A DNA stretch of 64,000 nucleotides from Ceratothoa steindachneri (GCA_963969495.1 OZ018328.1:134075968-134139967), one strand, 5' to 3'; shown: positions 33,579 through 45,930, counted from the first letter of the stretch. The notes: a model not told the origin generated them from the letters alone. Made by a program: numbers and translations.

Positions 33579-34600
33579 ATGAGCAACTTTGTCCATTGGA
33601 ATTCCACCACCGACTCCATGACGTCACTGGGAAAGCAGAGCCATAATTCCCCTTTAATCTATTTTAAACTGAGGCGTACAGTAAAATCAAAGGCAGAAGC
33701 AATATCCAAAATATACATGGCCATTGCCAGCTTAGATGACTATGAAATAATTTTCCTTGACAACAAAAGCGGTTATAATACGAGAATAGACACTGTTCAA
33801 CTGAATATTTTTATGTCTTTACTACTCGTACATAGCTCTAAGTCCTTTGTATGAAAAACCTTCCAAAAGCTTTTTGAAGATGACGGCTACCAAATTGATA
33901 TTTTCTCCATCTTCAAAAATAAATTACCTTGCAATAGTGATGATCAATTTAAAACAAAACTATCCTAAAAACAATTATATTTACCGGAACAATTATATAA
34001 ACACAAGAGTTGTTGCCCGACAGAATCAAGTGTGAATCATTACTTAAGCTTGGTCATCCGGCCAAATACTGCGCGCAGGATCAGCATCTATGATTTAAGT
34101 GTTCTCAGCCTGGACATAACAGCACGCGGTGAAGAACAGTCGAAAAGTGGATAAAATTGGGAGAAAACCTCCATCCCTTCATAAGCAGAAACAAGCACTT
34201 TCTCTTCCATCAAGATATTCGGGTTAGGATGGTCCTTTGCGGTATCTGGAGATACCAAGCCTTGCATGATAGGGCAGAAGAAGGAAGATCACTAAACAAA
34301 CCAAGCTACGCTAGTTTTGCCAAAAGCATCACCAATCCTAAAGCTTCTACCATAGAATGATTTTTTAACCAAAATATCCAGATGAAACTCTATTAACAAC
34401 AGAGCAATGCAAGACTCCCACACATGGTGTCGAAAACACAATGTGCGATAGAAATCTCTAAATTGCATAAATCCCAAACTACCAAATTCTCTATCTCTAA
34501 TTATGCCATCTCCCAGAAGTTCCAAAAAGTACATAAAATAAATAAAGCAGACAAGAATCACCACAATAAAACACTACATAAAGCCCAGGGGTAAAACGAC
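33579..34600 (+). pseudogene. I/Nimb-like LINE ORF1 (Gag-like)
   Basis: The frame 33579-33851 holds SKAEAISKIYMAIASLDDYE and FLDNKSGYNTRID, plausible N-terminal Gag sequence. After frame changes a zinc-knuckle region appears: LKLGHPAKYCARDQ and KCSQPGHNS (remnants of CxxCxxxGHPAKYC), then the spacer KLGENLHPFISRNKHFLFHQ, VRMVLCGIWRYQA and EEGRSLNKPSYASFAKS. The last block is a recognisable conserved tail in crustacean I/Nimb-type ORF1. Cysteines are partly lost. The protein would coat element RNA. Confidence 0.6.
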
Positions 34601-35379
34601 AAGAAGGAACAGCTCATCTAGGGAGGACAAAGTATGTTGTGATAAGCAAATGACTTGCACACATTTGCCATCCGAATAACTAGCAATTCTTCTATAACGA
34701 CTTAAGATACCCAATACCAAACCCATTAATAAATCAATAGAGCAACACTAATGGACACAAAAATTCCAAGAAAGCAAGGATCACAGAGGTTCGTCGAGGT
34801 GATCAGCTTCTAGCTAATTCACCATGGATGAAGCCATCACCTATAACTCCTATTTCATTATCGGTAACATCTGCTCCTAGTAAAAAATCTTGACTGGCCG
34901 AGGGGTTTGACTCATAATGTGGTGACAAAACTAATTTACCACTAAGTACGCCCAAGCAACGGAACCTACAGCACGCATTATCTCCTGTTTTCGAGGGGGA
35001 AATTTGTTTATCGACAACTCCTCATAGTATATATTCAAATATCTACTCGTGAGTAGAAGGACCCCTATACAAATTCGCTCCAACATACCTTACCCGAAAT
35101 CTCCTAAACCATTAAGACTATCAATACCAAAACAATCAGCAAAAACTGGCAGTTCCATCGAATCTTGAACCCAGAACTCAGTAACATAAGTATAAATTGT
35201 GGAAACACAATTCAAAGCACCCATTTCCTCCAATGGAAAATTTGTGCCCTTCGTGCCAATTTTGAAATTCAGCAATGAATTGCACAGCGATCCCTGGCAT
35301 GCATAATTTTCAGCCCCCAAAAATGTCCCAAGTCGTGGTTAATATCTATACAGAAAATAGTATTGCTATCAACGCCATC

Positions 35380-36480
35380 TACATTCTATGCAATGTCTCA
35401 TATACTTACTACCAGCTGTCACAACTTTAAATAGTATAGCCGTGCGACAACATTACTTAATAAACCTTCACCACAACATCGGACGAGCGTTTGCCGAAGG
35501 TAATTTTGTCTCGTGTTTATTTTACATTGCCAAAACACATGATACGGCCTGGCGCTGCCAAATTCCAAACCAAGTACACAAACATGGAAATGGAGGCCCA
35601 CTCTGTTTATTTGTAATTTTTTTCTAAGCAATAGGAGTATTGAAGTAATCATCCAAAGAGCCGGCTCTAGAGGATGTATCCAACAAGAAAGTGTGCCACA
35701 AGGATTCTTAATGTTTAGCTAAACCCTTTTCATTGTAGTAATTAATCAATTAACGTTAATTTAACACATAGTATTAGTTTCTCTCTTTATAAGAACTATA
35801 TATTCTTGCGATTTCAGGCACACCCAAACGAGACATCAATCCGTCTCCAAGAGACCATCAACAACCTAGAACAGTTTTTCTCTTAAGACGACTTGACCAT
35901 CTCAAAAGAAAGAGAACATTGCTCTCACCTTTAAAGAAAAAGGAAGATCTCTCACATCCAACTAGTAATAAATCAACATCTAATCTCATGTAAAACACAA
36001 ACCAAGCTTCTGGCCCTAATACTGAACCAAAGGTTTAACTGGAAGCACCATATCATCAACATTAAAAAACGATGCAACAAGCTTATATTCCTCCTCACCA
36101 AACCCTTCCGTCTAGTTTTAACTATTGTCGACACCTCTATATTTGAGAAGGAGCATTCTACATAAAAAATGTGACCAATACACCATCTAGCTCTCCGTTT
36201 AGTCAATAGTGCATTCAAATATGCTTCAACATCATCCCACTGAGTTCAGATCGGAATACTTCAACAAATCTAAAAAGGACAGTTTTCCAAATTCAAATTC
36301 CTTGCTATTGTCTAGCAGAAAAAAAACTACAAACTCCTAAAAATAGGCAAACAAATTACTCTAATATACAAGCTTAAAGGCAGCAGCTACAGTGCAAACA
36401 CACAAAGGGTAAAAATCTTATGCACGAATGGAATTACCAGAACCAAACATCCTTTGTAGAAATTATCTGACCACTACCAC
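35380..36480 (+). pseudogene. I/Nimb-like LINE reverse transcriptase
   Basis: The frame 35388-35627 gives LINLHHNIGRAFAEGNFVSC, YIAKTHDTAW and QVHKHGNGG, the RT palm motif A region (DIAKAYDTVW) with altered residues. Then SNRSIEVIIQ...GCIQQESVPQGF (motif with VPQG), LFIVVINQ, a lost YADD, RLQETINNLEQFF...DDLTIS, FNWKHHIINIKKRCNKL and HHLALRLVNSAF, the connection-thumb order of I-type elements. Motif A keeps Asp only in a shifted position, and the catalytic pair is unrecognisable. Multiple TAA and frameshifts. Upstream, 34.6-35.35 kb probably held the endonuclease but I can recognise no motif there. Confidence 0.65.
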
Positions 36481-36760
36481 TTGGGGTGATGTTCCCTACA
36501 GCTAGTTGCCAATTCTATATTACAAACACAAAAAACCTATAACATAACCAATGACACTAAAAAATATTTTTTCAAGGCCACCAATCAACACAGCAGCCCT
36601 CCTAATCCGAAGCCTCACGTTGAAGGCTCTGAACCGCATCTCTCGCTATGCCGAATAGCACCGGTTTTGATTTTCTTTGACCAAGACAGATAATCCACTT
36701 CTGCTACGGTCCACGGCTTCACCTTAATCATAAATTGCTTTTATATTGGGCTCGCCTGGA

Positions 36761-37289
36761 TATTATATAGTTGTATCGTTTCCTTAGTCTTGTTTTCGAC
36801 CGAAGCCTTACCCCGAAGGCGCACATTCGTCGTCTTAGGTTCGCTTTTACTCCCGCCCTGAACATTCTTTGTCTCCTCATGTTCAGCACTTGGGCTCCTG
36901 ATACGGGTACTATTCTACATTCTTAGGCTCATTTGTCCATTTTAAGCTAGAGTGCGAATACGAGTCTTACTGCATTCCGTTTTGCGACCGGTGCCTTCTA
37001 CACATCCTATTGTTCGTAGTGCCCGTGGCGACACTGCTGCTGCGAAAAGGGAGGATGTCGATCTTTTTTCTGTTATTTTCCTGTAAATAAGCGATTTGTG
37101 GGAAATGAATACGCTGAAGAATGCGCTAATCATTATGCACAGTATGAGGGGACTGGACCAGCCTTTTGCTTTACCTCACTCCAGTTACATGAGAAGAATC
37201 AAGTCAACCCTTCACCCCTCATGGCAAAGAAAAAAAGATGGCGGATGGGAATCTTAAGTTGCGGGCCATTGCTATACTTTTCCATTGGT
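36761..37289. other. No gene seen
   Basis: Mixed-composition spacer. Two short open frames (36942-37133 minus, 37098-37304 plus) have no family resemblance. Confidence 0.45.
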
Positions 37290-37640
37290 CCTACTATCCA
37301 CTGACTAGAAAGCTTCAGGTCTGGGTTATTTTTACTCATATTCGCCGGAGGCAGCGTTCCTCTGAACCAAACTCTGACTGCTAGTCTCACTCTGGCTGGA
37401 AGTCTGAGCTCTCGAGGTTCATAAATAGCTCGAAGGCAACGCTGTAGTGTGCCAACAATCCAGCTTGAGAACGCGCAGATCCTCAGTGTCACTTCTTCGA
37501 GGGTGAAGACTCGCCTCTCTCAATAGGAACTCACCTTTAGCTCTCTCTTTCCTTCTTTCAGTGTCGGTGTACCATAAGAAGCTGTCCTAATAATAAACCT
37601 TATGATGTTATGGTGTTAGTCTGATTATTATTGGCACGAT
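37290..37640 (+). repeat. Possible solo LTR
   Basis: The block has an LTR-like order: GC-balanced U3-like sequence, CATAAATAG (TATA-like) at about 37420, a run of Ser/Leu-type CT-rich sequence, AATAATAAACC as polyadenylation-like signal near 37590, and a T/A-rich end TGATTATTATTGGCACGATC that could include a primer-binding site. No second LTR, Gag or Pol is seen. Boundaries are guesses. Confidence 0.3.
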
Positions 37641-40078
37641 CACTCAAACCATGTCGGCCCCCCTCCACCATATTTTATTTATCCTGACAATAATCAAAAG
37701 CGCATCTCTGGATTCAGTATTTAAGGTCTGTTCTAACATAAACTGTATAATCAGGTTGTAACCTCTTTATTTTTATACCAGATATTTCTGGCGCGCGCGG
37801 GAAAGGCCGATAATTTCTAAAATGATTTTTTTCGTGGGGAATATTATTGTAATAAGAAATTTTACTAAAAATAATTATTATAGCTTGAGGAATGAACGTA
37901 AAGGATTTAATACCACTTAAGAAAACGGAATCAAAGGCAGGGGGTTGGTATCGCCCCATCAATAGGAAAAGTAAAAGGAAATTTAAATTATAGTTATATA
38001 AAATATAATATTTTTAATTAAATTTTAACTGATGCCAATTGTATTGTTCACTCTTACTAAACGATTTATATCTAATATTACATGCTTGCAAAAATATCAT
38101 TTAATTTAATACCTCATTCAAAGAAAAGTGATAAAATATATATTAATGCAGATTACATATACATTGAAATAAAATCATTAAAATCAGTCTTCTATTGACT
38201 CCACCACGCACGTTAAAAACAAAGATTGAGAATTAAGATGAATGTTGTAACCGAAATCACCTTCCCAGACTTATGGAGCGCTTGTCAAGCAGCACACAAG
38301 TTAATTGAATGTTATTGTAGCTTCCTATAGCATCGACGAAGTCTGAGGTAGATTTATTATCGACATCAATCTAATGAAACCATTCAAGTTGAACCTATTC
38401 CTTGAGGCGCCAGGCTAAACGAAAATAGGGTCAAAAAGGGATAAAGACCCGATTTTTTCACCTTCCGCATACGCTGTTTGTTTGGGTGCTATTTTTAATA
38501 GTAGAAAATGCATATTATATAGAAGAGGAGCTAACTCACCTTGCTAGAATTTAGCGCGATCACAGAACAATCAGTAACCAAGTGCCTGGAATTTTTTTTT
38601 TAATTTGACGATATCATCCTGCGCCCCACTAACAAGGGCATATCCGCAGCAATCACAAAGATATGCCTCTCTTTAAGCTATTTATTAACCAATGAACTAT
38701 TAACCAAACACGGTTAACAAAAGTAAGAGAAATGTATTCCCTCAGCGCCTCGGGAAGGACAGGATTGAAACTGATAATGCATCAATCGCGGAAAAATCCA
38801 GGTATATTGTAAAGACGATCACAATATATGGGCTACTCCTCATCACTACATTCTTTGTGGAACAAAATATTTAGTATACAATTTTACATCACAAATTTAA
38901 ATTTAATGAATTAAAGTAAACATTCCATTAAATTTGATAAAAAGAGTTGTAGAACAATGAATATGGAAGTTTCTTTTTCACAATTCCAGTAAGTTTTTAT
39001 CGGGGAAGATCAGGCTAAGTTGACGGTGCTTGAGTAATAAAACTAAAGATAACATTAACTCGATTGTACATACATTAACCAATCTAACATAAGCCGGCGC
39101 GAACTTTAAATTAACTAACTTATTCCTGGTTATAATATTCAATGAGAAGAGGGCCAAGCATACACACGGATAACTAAACCATAAAGGGAATTTTCCTTAT
39201 GTAACCGAAAAAAACTCAAGAGAGTTGCGGACCATCATAGTCTTTATGACTTCCAATTCTCTTCTCTTTGACTATTTTTCTATGTACGCTTATCACATTT
39301 TTACTTTGTTTAAATCCACCTATGACAACACAATCTAGACAAAAGATTTCAATTTGTTTTCCATTTTTTTTTTTTCTTAGAATACAAGAAATCTTCATTG
39401 GATCACACTATTCCTTCTTTCATTCTTATTAAATTTACTCTTATATAAATTTTTATATGTAAACATAAGTATAAAAATTTGAAAATAATGAATCTACTCT
39501 CCCAAATGGCATTCCGTAAAGTTGTGTGTAGCGAGGCAACCAACGCTAATGAGAGTGAAGAAACATAACGCTTCCATATTTAACACCCCAAAAAGGATCA
39601 GCAGAAGCCATATACGAGGTCTTCATACCGAAGCCCTCTTTTCCTGACTCGTCTAATGAAAAGAATTAAAAATTAGAAGCTTTTATGGAATTAAATACAA
39701 GAGGGTTACACGCTGAAAAACCTGAAATAACAATAACGTCCAAATTAGAAAGGGAAATCGCCCTTATGATCGAATATATTGCGACTCATTTTAGGATGCT
39801 CGCTTAAAGTTTTATTGAATTGTATAACTCCAAGCTATTTAAATATTAATTGCACATTAGGAAGTTGTTCGCAGCAGATTATGAAAGGGTTAAAGGGATA
39901 ATGGCTTTGTTTTGTAACCCATTAGGACAAAAAGGCAGGTCTGTATATGTTATTAGAGATACTTAACTTTTCCCCTGACGCTTTCGTACATTTTACTTAT
40001 TGTAAAAATTAATTAAATTTCTGTATTTATTTTTCACCTATATGTACATGCACGCACGTATTACATCCATTCTTTCAT

Positions 40079-40080
<2 letters not shown>
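37641..40080. other. No gene seen
   Basis: 2.4 kb of AT-rich sequence. Open frames at 37714-37962 and 39216-39398 (both minus) are without recognised domains. Confidence 0.55.

Positions 40081-40125
<45 letters not shown>
40081..40125. repeat. (AT)n microsatellite
   Basis: AT run, first of three within 750 bp. Confidence 0.95.
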
Positions 40126-40127
<2 letters not shown>

Positions 40128-40227
40128 TCTACTAACAAATTAGAGAGTGAGAAATGCAATAGCTAAAAACACAGAGAAAAAATAAAAAGAGGATTCTAAG
40201 TACGTTCTAACGAAATTTTTATCGTAT

Positions 40228-40236
<9 letters not shown>

Positions 40237-40313
<77 letters not shown>
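40237..40313. repeat. (AT)n microsatellite
   Basis: AT run with one GT interruption. Confidence 0.95.
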
Positions 40314-40316
<3 letters not shown>

Positions 40317-40319
40317 GAA

Positions 40320-40680
40320 AAAACTCACAAAGTGGCACGTGAGGAAAGCAATAATATAAAAATTAACCGAGAGGAAAATAAAAAGATGAATCCAAGCACT
40401 TTCGAACTATATTTGCAAGTTCATTTTCAAGGAATAGCATGGAAATAAAGAAGACAACCTTATATAGGGTAATAAGATAGGTAGGGAACGCCCATCACAT
40501 AGTATAGACCAATGGAAAAAAACACAAAAACAAGACAGAAAAATAGGCAACTAATAACAGACATGTGCAGCCCTAAAAGGATATACACACAACAACGCTA
40601 TGTATATGAATGGAATATGGTTGGATGAAAACCAAAATAAACATTTTAGCTCTAATGATAATCCTTTAAATTTTTTTGTT
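40320..40680 (+). repeat. Possible Penelope-type terminal sequence between AT runs
   Basis: ACAAAGTGGCACGTGAGGAA, CCAAGCACTTTCGAACTATA and TTGCAAGTTCATTTTCAAGG resemble the CAAGCGCTTTCG...CATCTTC pattern common in Penelope-type and related terminal repeats. It is bracketed by (AT)n runs. No coding. This is a resemblance, not a proven family member. Confidence 0.35.
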
Positions 40681-40682
40681 GG

Positions 40683-40834
<152 letters not shown>

Positions 40835-41049
40835 AATGACCAGGTTGTATTTCGACCTTACTAATTTTATTTTGGCGCTTAAAACTTTTTTTCAGGCATC
40901 TCCAGACGGAAGTCTTGGTTATTGTTGAGGCGGCATTGAAGGAAAATTCTCTTCACGTTGCCTCCTTTAGCGGCCAGGTTATTGTTTAATGAGCAGCAAA
41001 GAATTAATTTCGTAAATGAAATGAAATGAAAGGGAAAGTGGGAGAAAAA

Positions 41050-41215
41050 GATTTAGATGCCAGTAACCCTCCCCCACCCCCGACCAGAGTCCCTCCCGGA
41101 AGAAGGACCCGGTCAGGGGGGCGGGGCGAGGCCCGGTTCCCCCGAGTTTCTCCGGCGCCCTCCTCCCTCTAGGCCTGAGGGCACCGAGGGAAAAGAGCTC
41201 CAGAGAGAGGGAGAG
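41050..41215. other. GC-rich island in AT-rich DNA
   Basis: A 165-bp purine/GC-rich patch (for example GGTCAGGGGGGCGGGGCGAG) standing out sharply from its AT-rich surroundings. Open frames cross it on both strands (41057-41275 plus, 40979-41251 minus) simply because GC-rich DNA has few stops; both are low-complexity Pro/Arg/Glu- or Leu/Pro-rich. Nature unknown. Confidence 0.6.
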
Positions 41216-41559
41216 AGGGAGGGGAAGAAGAAAGAAGTAAGGATAGGACAAACTAAAATAAAGTCAAAGGCTTGAAAGTTGACCAAGTTGGCCTGTGGAC
41301 CTGCTTATCGTGGGGCCTGGACCACGTTTCTTTTATGTTTTCCTAGCTTTTAATTTTTACGATTTGCTGTACCTGTCCCTGGTGTTAGTGTTTGGCCCAT
41401 CTTTGGATAGTAGTAAAGGAGGAAGATGATTGAAGTGGAAGGAAGTTGGAGGTTTGCTGAGAGGTGCAAGTTGCGTGGAGGTCACGCTAATCTCTGAATT
41501 ATTATTAATTTCGTCTTCGTTCTCTGATGCCTTTTATTGGTCAGAGTCAGAGTACGGTT

Positions 41560-42060
41560 TACTTTTTTTTAGCACAAAAGGTCCATTACTCGCCCCGAGC
41601 TGGTTCGCCGTGTGTTCAGGTTAGGGCTCATCTCTTTAAAGAGAAGAGCCTCCAGAGTCATCAGGCAGCGAAGATCCGAGTATTTTCTGAGGATGGTAAT
41701 GTTTTAAATCCTTCTTCTTGCAAGTGCATTTTTAGGCGTTGACTGAGGGTAGTGGTCATACGTATATATTGCTTGTTTGAATGAGGCTTGCAGTTTTCAT
41801 AGGGGCATTCAAATTTTTATACCACATTTGTATCCTTTAGGATCGATTTTTTTTTCAAGGAAGTTGTTTTTCATTAGTAGATTGCTGGCTTTTTTGTTTT
41901 TATAGTATATTCGTAGAGATAACATATTGTCTTTTGCTTGGAGAGTTTTACTTTTTGAGATGTTTTCTAGTATTTATTCGTCAATTTATTTCGAAACCTG
42001 GTTTCAACGTGGAGATTTGTTATATTTAGGACCTAAAATACTAGTGAATACCTAAAAAAG
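41560..42060 (-). pseudogene. Penelope-like element, C-terminal GIY-YIG region
   Basis: The reverse strand gives QAKDNMLSLRIYYKNKKASN, LLMKNNFLEKKIDPKGYKCG, then after a TGA ECPYENC and QYIRMTTTLSQRLKMHLQEG, followed in another frame by KYSDLRCLMTLEALLFKE and MSPNLNTR. This is the order of the Penelope linker (YYKNxKxSNLxxKNN), the Cys-containing lead (FKCPxxxC), the GIY-YIG core (normally YIGMTTTxLSxRL; here Gly is Arg) and the final EALxIKExxPxLN block. The reverse transcriptase is missing. The GIY-YIG nuclease cuts target DNA during insertion. Lesions make it dead. Confidence 0.75.
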
Positions 42061-42259
42061 CTCTTAACCAACAAAACCCACAAAGTTACAAACTAAAATT
42101 CAATCAAGTGATTGATGCTGAAAGGGATCTTTAATGACAAGGAGATTAAGAGTCTGCCTATCAATGGATTAGTGTTGAACTGACGAAAGGATGACTTTTG
42201 GTAGGCAATTTCCTGTATGAATTGATTCAATTATGTCTCTGTGAATATAACAGCTAGAA

Positions 42260-42330
42260 TTATAAACTACGTTTCGTCTTCATTAGACAGATGTAAAAAA
42301 CAAGCTAGAAGATTGATTACCATGGGGTAT
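42260..42330 (-). repeat. Possible Penelope terminal-repeat remnant
   Basis: The reverse strand has CTAATGAAGACGAAACGTAG, with the CTRATGA...GAAAC pattern seen also at 32733-32759. It lies about 200 bp upstream of the Penelope-like coding fragment, in the same orientation. Confidence 0.35.
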
Positions 42331-42420
42331 GTCGCATTTTTGTTACTTTATGAGAACATTAAAATTTTTGGGACGGATTATTTGGTATGATTGGTTCACA
42401 TTGAAATAGGAGCATTAATA

Positions 42421-43342
42421 CGAGGGGTGGCCAATAGGTTTTGCGAATCAATAGGGCAAAACAGAGGAAGGGGGATGGCTGTTTGTAGGGGTATTAGAAC
42501 AAGTTATCACAAGTCAGGACCTGCAGCCGCACGCTTTTGTCGCGTCTATTTAAGAAGCAGTAGCTGATCGCAGATCGTCAGTCACAATTTTATCAACAAT
42601 GGAGAAGGTTGAGCACCGCGCAGTGATCAAATATTTGACCAAGGAAGGCAAGAATGCAAAAGAGATCCATGAACGCATGATTGCAGTGTACACCGACACC
42701 GCCTCTTCCTATGCAACCATTGCTCACTGAAATAGAGAGTTCTGCCATGGTCGTGAGTCCCTTGAAGATGACCCCGTCCAGGACGCCCATCAGACGTGAC
42801 CAACGAGGACAATGTGGCCCGTGTGGATATGATCCTCAAAAATCGACGGGTGAAGGTCAAAGAAATCGAACGAGAATTTGGAATATCACATGGAAGTGTT
42901 ATGAACATCATCCATGACCAAGGTCTCTGCTCGTTGGGTCCCTAGAAACCTGACGCCCCATGATCGACTTCAACGTCGTCAAAGTTCACAAGGCCAGACA
43001 GAGTTGCACAAGCTGCCCTGCACGAGTCCGGATTCGAGGAGCTCACCCATTTCCCCCTACAGTCCAGATCTGGCTCCTAGCGACTACTTTTTATTCCGCC
43101 AGCTCACTCAAGGCTGCACTGCGTAAACGCCGGTTTGGGGACGATGAAGATGTCCAGCTCACCGTCCAGGAGTGGATTGAACAGCAGTCGGGAGATTTCT
43201 GGTTGTCGGGAATTCGAAGCCTCAGGGACCAGTGGCGCAAGTGCATTGAAGTCGAGGGTAGTTATATTGAAAAAAATAAAACACTTTTCCTTATATCTTG
43301 TTTCCTTATATCCGAATTGCAAAACTTATCGACCGCCCCTCG
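42421..43342 (+). mobile_element. Internally deleted mariner, copy 2
   Basis: Ends CGAGGGGTGGCCAATAGGTT and, inverted, CGAGGGGCGGTCGATAAGTT, flanked by TA at 42419-42420 and 43343-43344. Length 922 bp. It shares nearly all its sequence with copy 1 (4205-6349 minus its LINE), including the internal deletion join, and keeps uninterrupted the site where the LINE inserted in copy 1. The ends are well preserved. Confidence 0.9.
42600..43265 (+). pseudogene. Mariner transposase, middle deleted, copy 2
   Basis: ATG 42600 opens MEKVEHRAVIKYLTKEGKNA. TGA near 42729 interrupts, as at the TAG of copy 1 (the expected codon is Trp at this place). Then a frameshift near 42775, DVTNEDNVARVDMILKNRRV, EIEREFGISHGSV, a short deletion, MTKVSARWVPRNLTPHDRLQ, and the same jump to the C-terminal part with PYSPDLAPSDYFLFRQLT. 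Next come frameshifts around 43115, GDDEDVQLTVQEWIEQQSGD and CIEVEGSYIEK. The first two catalytic aspartates are absent in both copies. Confidence 0.85.
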
Positions 43343-43389
43343 TAGTATTGGATTGGGTAAACTTTTACAAGTCTTTAAATTAATGAAAA

Positions 43390-44340
43390 TTCGGGAACTT
43401 AATGTAATTATTAAGCAGGTTTATTCTAGATTTTACCAAAGCCTTTGAGTAACTGATTTTGAATATCCTTCTTTCAAATTTAAAAGCTATATATCTTCAA
43501 GATATTACGATAAATTGGATTAAAAACTAGTTGGCAGATTGTAAACAAAGAGCGTTTGTAAACGGGCAACATTCGATTGGCTATAAGTATTCGCAAGTGA
43601 TTTGCTCAGGGATCAGTTTTGGACGTCTCCTGTTTTTTTTTTTTAATTTAAAACATTTAAAGGTAAGCTAGGTCAGATAAAAAAATTAAGGATTATAAAA
43701 ATCGCTTAAAAAATTTCTTAAATAAATTTATTATATGGTTTCTCTAGTTTAGGATGCAATTTAATGTTTTAAAATACGGCGTAATAGGCTTTGGAAAAAA
43801 AAAATCTTAAATTCAAATAATTTATCCAAAGTTCTTAGCTTGAAGGTGTAAAGGAAAAATTATATTTGGGAGTTAAAATAGAAAAATAAATTACATTTTC
43901 GAGTCATTGTATCGCAGTAAAATCAAAGCAATAAGAGTAAAATCATTTATCAGGCGGTGTGTCTGAATAAGAAGAGTCCTATTAAAATTATATTTACACT
44001 TCGTTAGCTATGCCTATCTTAGATGATGCCATTCTTTTATCGTATCCACAATTAGCTAGTGACATAGAATAAATGAATAAAATATTCAGCGGAATAGAAA
44101 ATCTAAGCTAAGAGGATAGACTCAGATAAATGAATATGTTGTGTCAAACATAGGATATATTACCAAATACTGCATAAATATGTCTATGTTTGCTGGCATG
44201 ACAGCAATGAGAGGACAGCAAACGAAGAGTGGGAAATGGTGATTCAAACATCAACTGGAAAATCTGTCTTCATCAACCGCGTCGTTCAAAATATCATGAA
44301 AAATAAACTAGAGGCTTTTGTAGTCAAAATAAAATCAAAT
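43390..44340 (+). pseudogene. CR1-like LINE reverse-transcriptase fragment
   Basis: Bases 43430-43640 read LILDFTKAFE (motif A, Asp present), DITINWIKN, LADCKQRAFVNGQHSIGYK and CSGISFGRLLFF, matching LDFSKAFDxV...W...WLxxRxQRVVVNG...SGVPQGSVLGPLLF of CR1/L2-type RT. Beyond a T run the RT middle with YADD is not recognisable. Later VHDHCIAVKSKANKS (about 43880-43930) and IFSGIENLS.EDRLR.MNM (about 44070-44130) match the ANRxLG...GLxxLSYEERL tail. Stops and shifts throughout. Confidence 0.6.
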
Positions 44341-44579
44341 TAACTTATAAATAATGAATGTTAAATCACTCTATATCAAATTATAATAGTCATATTTAAC
44401 TATTGATGTAAAAATATTTAAACAAATAGCTATTTTTTTAATCGAGCTTACCATGGATGAGTTTAAAAAACCTTATGTAGGTTCTAATAAATTTATTAAT
44501 TGCCTCCTGACAATTTCCTTTTAATAATTTTCTTTTTTATATCTCTAACACATTTTGTTTTTATCTATTTATTATTTTT

Positions 44580-44715
44580 AGTCGCGTCCGAGTCTAGTTG
44601 CGAGCGACTTTACATCTCACTATGTTGGTCGGTGGGTCCCCGTTTTGCTTTTATCTTTGTTTTTGTAATAACATTGTAACTATTCGGCCGATTCTAACGA
44701 GATTTGAAAGCCTTA
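44580..44715 (+). repeat. 130-bp direct repeat, left copy
   Basis: Shares with 45940-46068: GCGAGCGACT/GCGGGTGACT, TACATCTCACTATG, CGGTGGGTCCCCG/CGGTAGGTCGATCC, GTTTTGCTTTT, TTGTAATAACAT, TAACTATTCGG and GATTCTAACGA, in the same order and orientation. Confidence 0.8.
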
Positions 44716-44819
44716 TGTTGTTTTACATTCTATTTCTAATAATATAATTGCCAAAGTCTTCACAAGGTTAGCCCCGGAATTATAATTTTAGGCAATAACA
44801 TCATAGCTCGTCGGCGGAT

Positions 44820-45355
44820 AATCTGCTAGACATGACTAGGTTATAATATGCTATAATCTGCTAGACAAGCCTAGAATAGGCTATACTATGCTAAGCTATT
44901 TTAGGCTAAGCTATACTATTTTAAGCTATGCTGAGATATAATGTACAAGGGTAAGATATACTATGATAATTTAGGCTATAAAATGCTATGCTAGGATAGC
45001 ATATAGTATGTTAGGCTAGACAATACTAAGCTATGCTTGACTAGGGTATGATAGGATAGTATAGCCTATACATGTCTAGGATAGTTAATGCTAGGCTAGG
45101 TTATACTATGCTAGGCTATGCTAAGCTATGCTAAACTATACTAGACTAGATAGGGCTATATTATGCTATGCTCTGCTATGCTAGGCTGGGTAATACTGTT
45201 TTAGGCAACGATAGGCAAGCTAACTAAGGCTATCATAGGCTAAGCTATGCAAGGTTATTCTACTCTAGGGTATGGTATGCTATACTAGGCTAGGATAACC
45301 TAGGCCAGGCTGTAATATGATACGCTTGGCTCTATTATGTTAGGTGTGGTCATAA
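44820..45355 (+). repeat. Degenerate minisatellite of about 10-bp unit
   Basis: About 535 bp built of variants of GCTATGCTAG and TAGGCTAAGC, roughly ten bases each, with drifting phase. It lies directly at the 3' side of the reverse-strand RTE-like remnant. Confidence 0.85.
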
Positions 45356-45364
45356 ATCAGAATA

Positions 45365-45930
45365 AGCGAGGGCACGCGACCTTTTGGTCAGCAGACTTTG
45401 TTTATGGTCCCTCCTTGTTATTGCCAACATGGATCGTTCAGTGATTCTCTTCGCTGCTCTCAGTATCTACGTGTTTTTTATTGCGATTGTCCAGATATGA
45501 AGCATTGATTAAATCTTTGTATTCTAATTATTGAGGTATGTGGTATGGGGCTCGAGGGTGAAATTATTCTTCTGCTGATTTCATTTTCTATGCTCCATTC
45601 TCGAGTCAGATGCTGTCTTAAATACAATGTGTGCTTTTAGCTCCAGTGTTTCTGTTAGTCTGTTAGTTATAATTTTTGTGTGTAGTTTATATGTTGCTGA
45701 TAAGAATGTGTGATCTGTATTAATTGAGTTTTTCCTACCTCTTGAATATTCTATTAGAATGTAGTTTATCCTAAATACTTTGTAAAATCTACTAGATATT
45801 AATTTGACGAGATCTTCACCGGGAGATTATAAGGGAATCATTCTCATCCCATCTTCCACAAGCACTTTACCATTTTTAATTCTCTTAATTGCGTGCTCGA
45901 TATTATTAAGTGATGCCATAAGTAATACGG
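45365..45930 (-). pseudogene. RTE-like LINE, reverse-transcriptase 5' part and C-terminal piece
   Basis: The reverse strand reads IEHAIKRIKNGKVLVEDGMR, ISSRFYKVFR, FLSATYKLHTKIITNRLTET and LELK, which match KxAIxKLKNGKAPGEDGI...LLSxxYKxFTKIITNRLxxxL of RTE-clade RT. The core with YADD is then missing. Near 45430-45365 comes LRAAKRITERSMLAITRRDH, matching the RxxxRSMLGIxxRDR C-terminal block, and TGA. So an internal deletion has joined RT start to C-terminus, and the remnant runs straight into the minisatellite. Confidence 0.7.

Larger units (their letters stand above)
32930..36760 (+). mobile_element. I/Nimb-like LINE, long decayed copy
   Basis: A GC-richer leader (about 32930-33440) is followed by ORF1 remnants (33.58-34.6 kb), a poorly preserved endonuclease zone (34.6-35.35 kb), RT (35.38-36.45 kb) and a tail to about 36.7 kb. 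The order and spacing fit one element. It shares with LINE A an A/C-rich sense strand but has a different RT and ORF1. Ends and target duplication are not visible. Whether the GC-rich leader is the element's 5' untranslated region is an inference from position. Confidence 0.65.

Noticed and set aside
40979..41275. Pro/Arg/Glu-rich and Leu-rich open frames
   Set aside because: Low complexity in a GC-rich patch that lacks stops by composition; overlapping frames on both strands.
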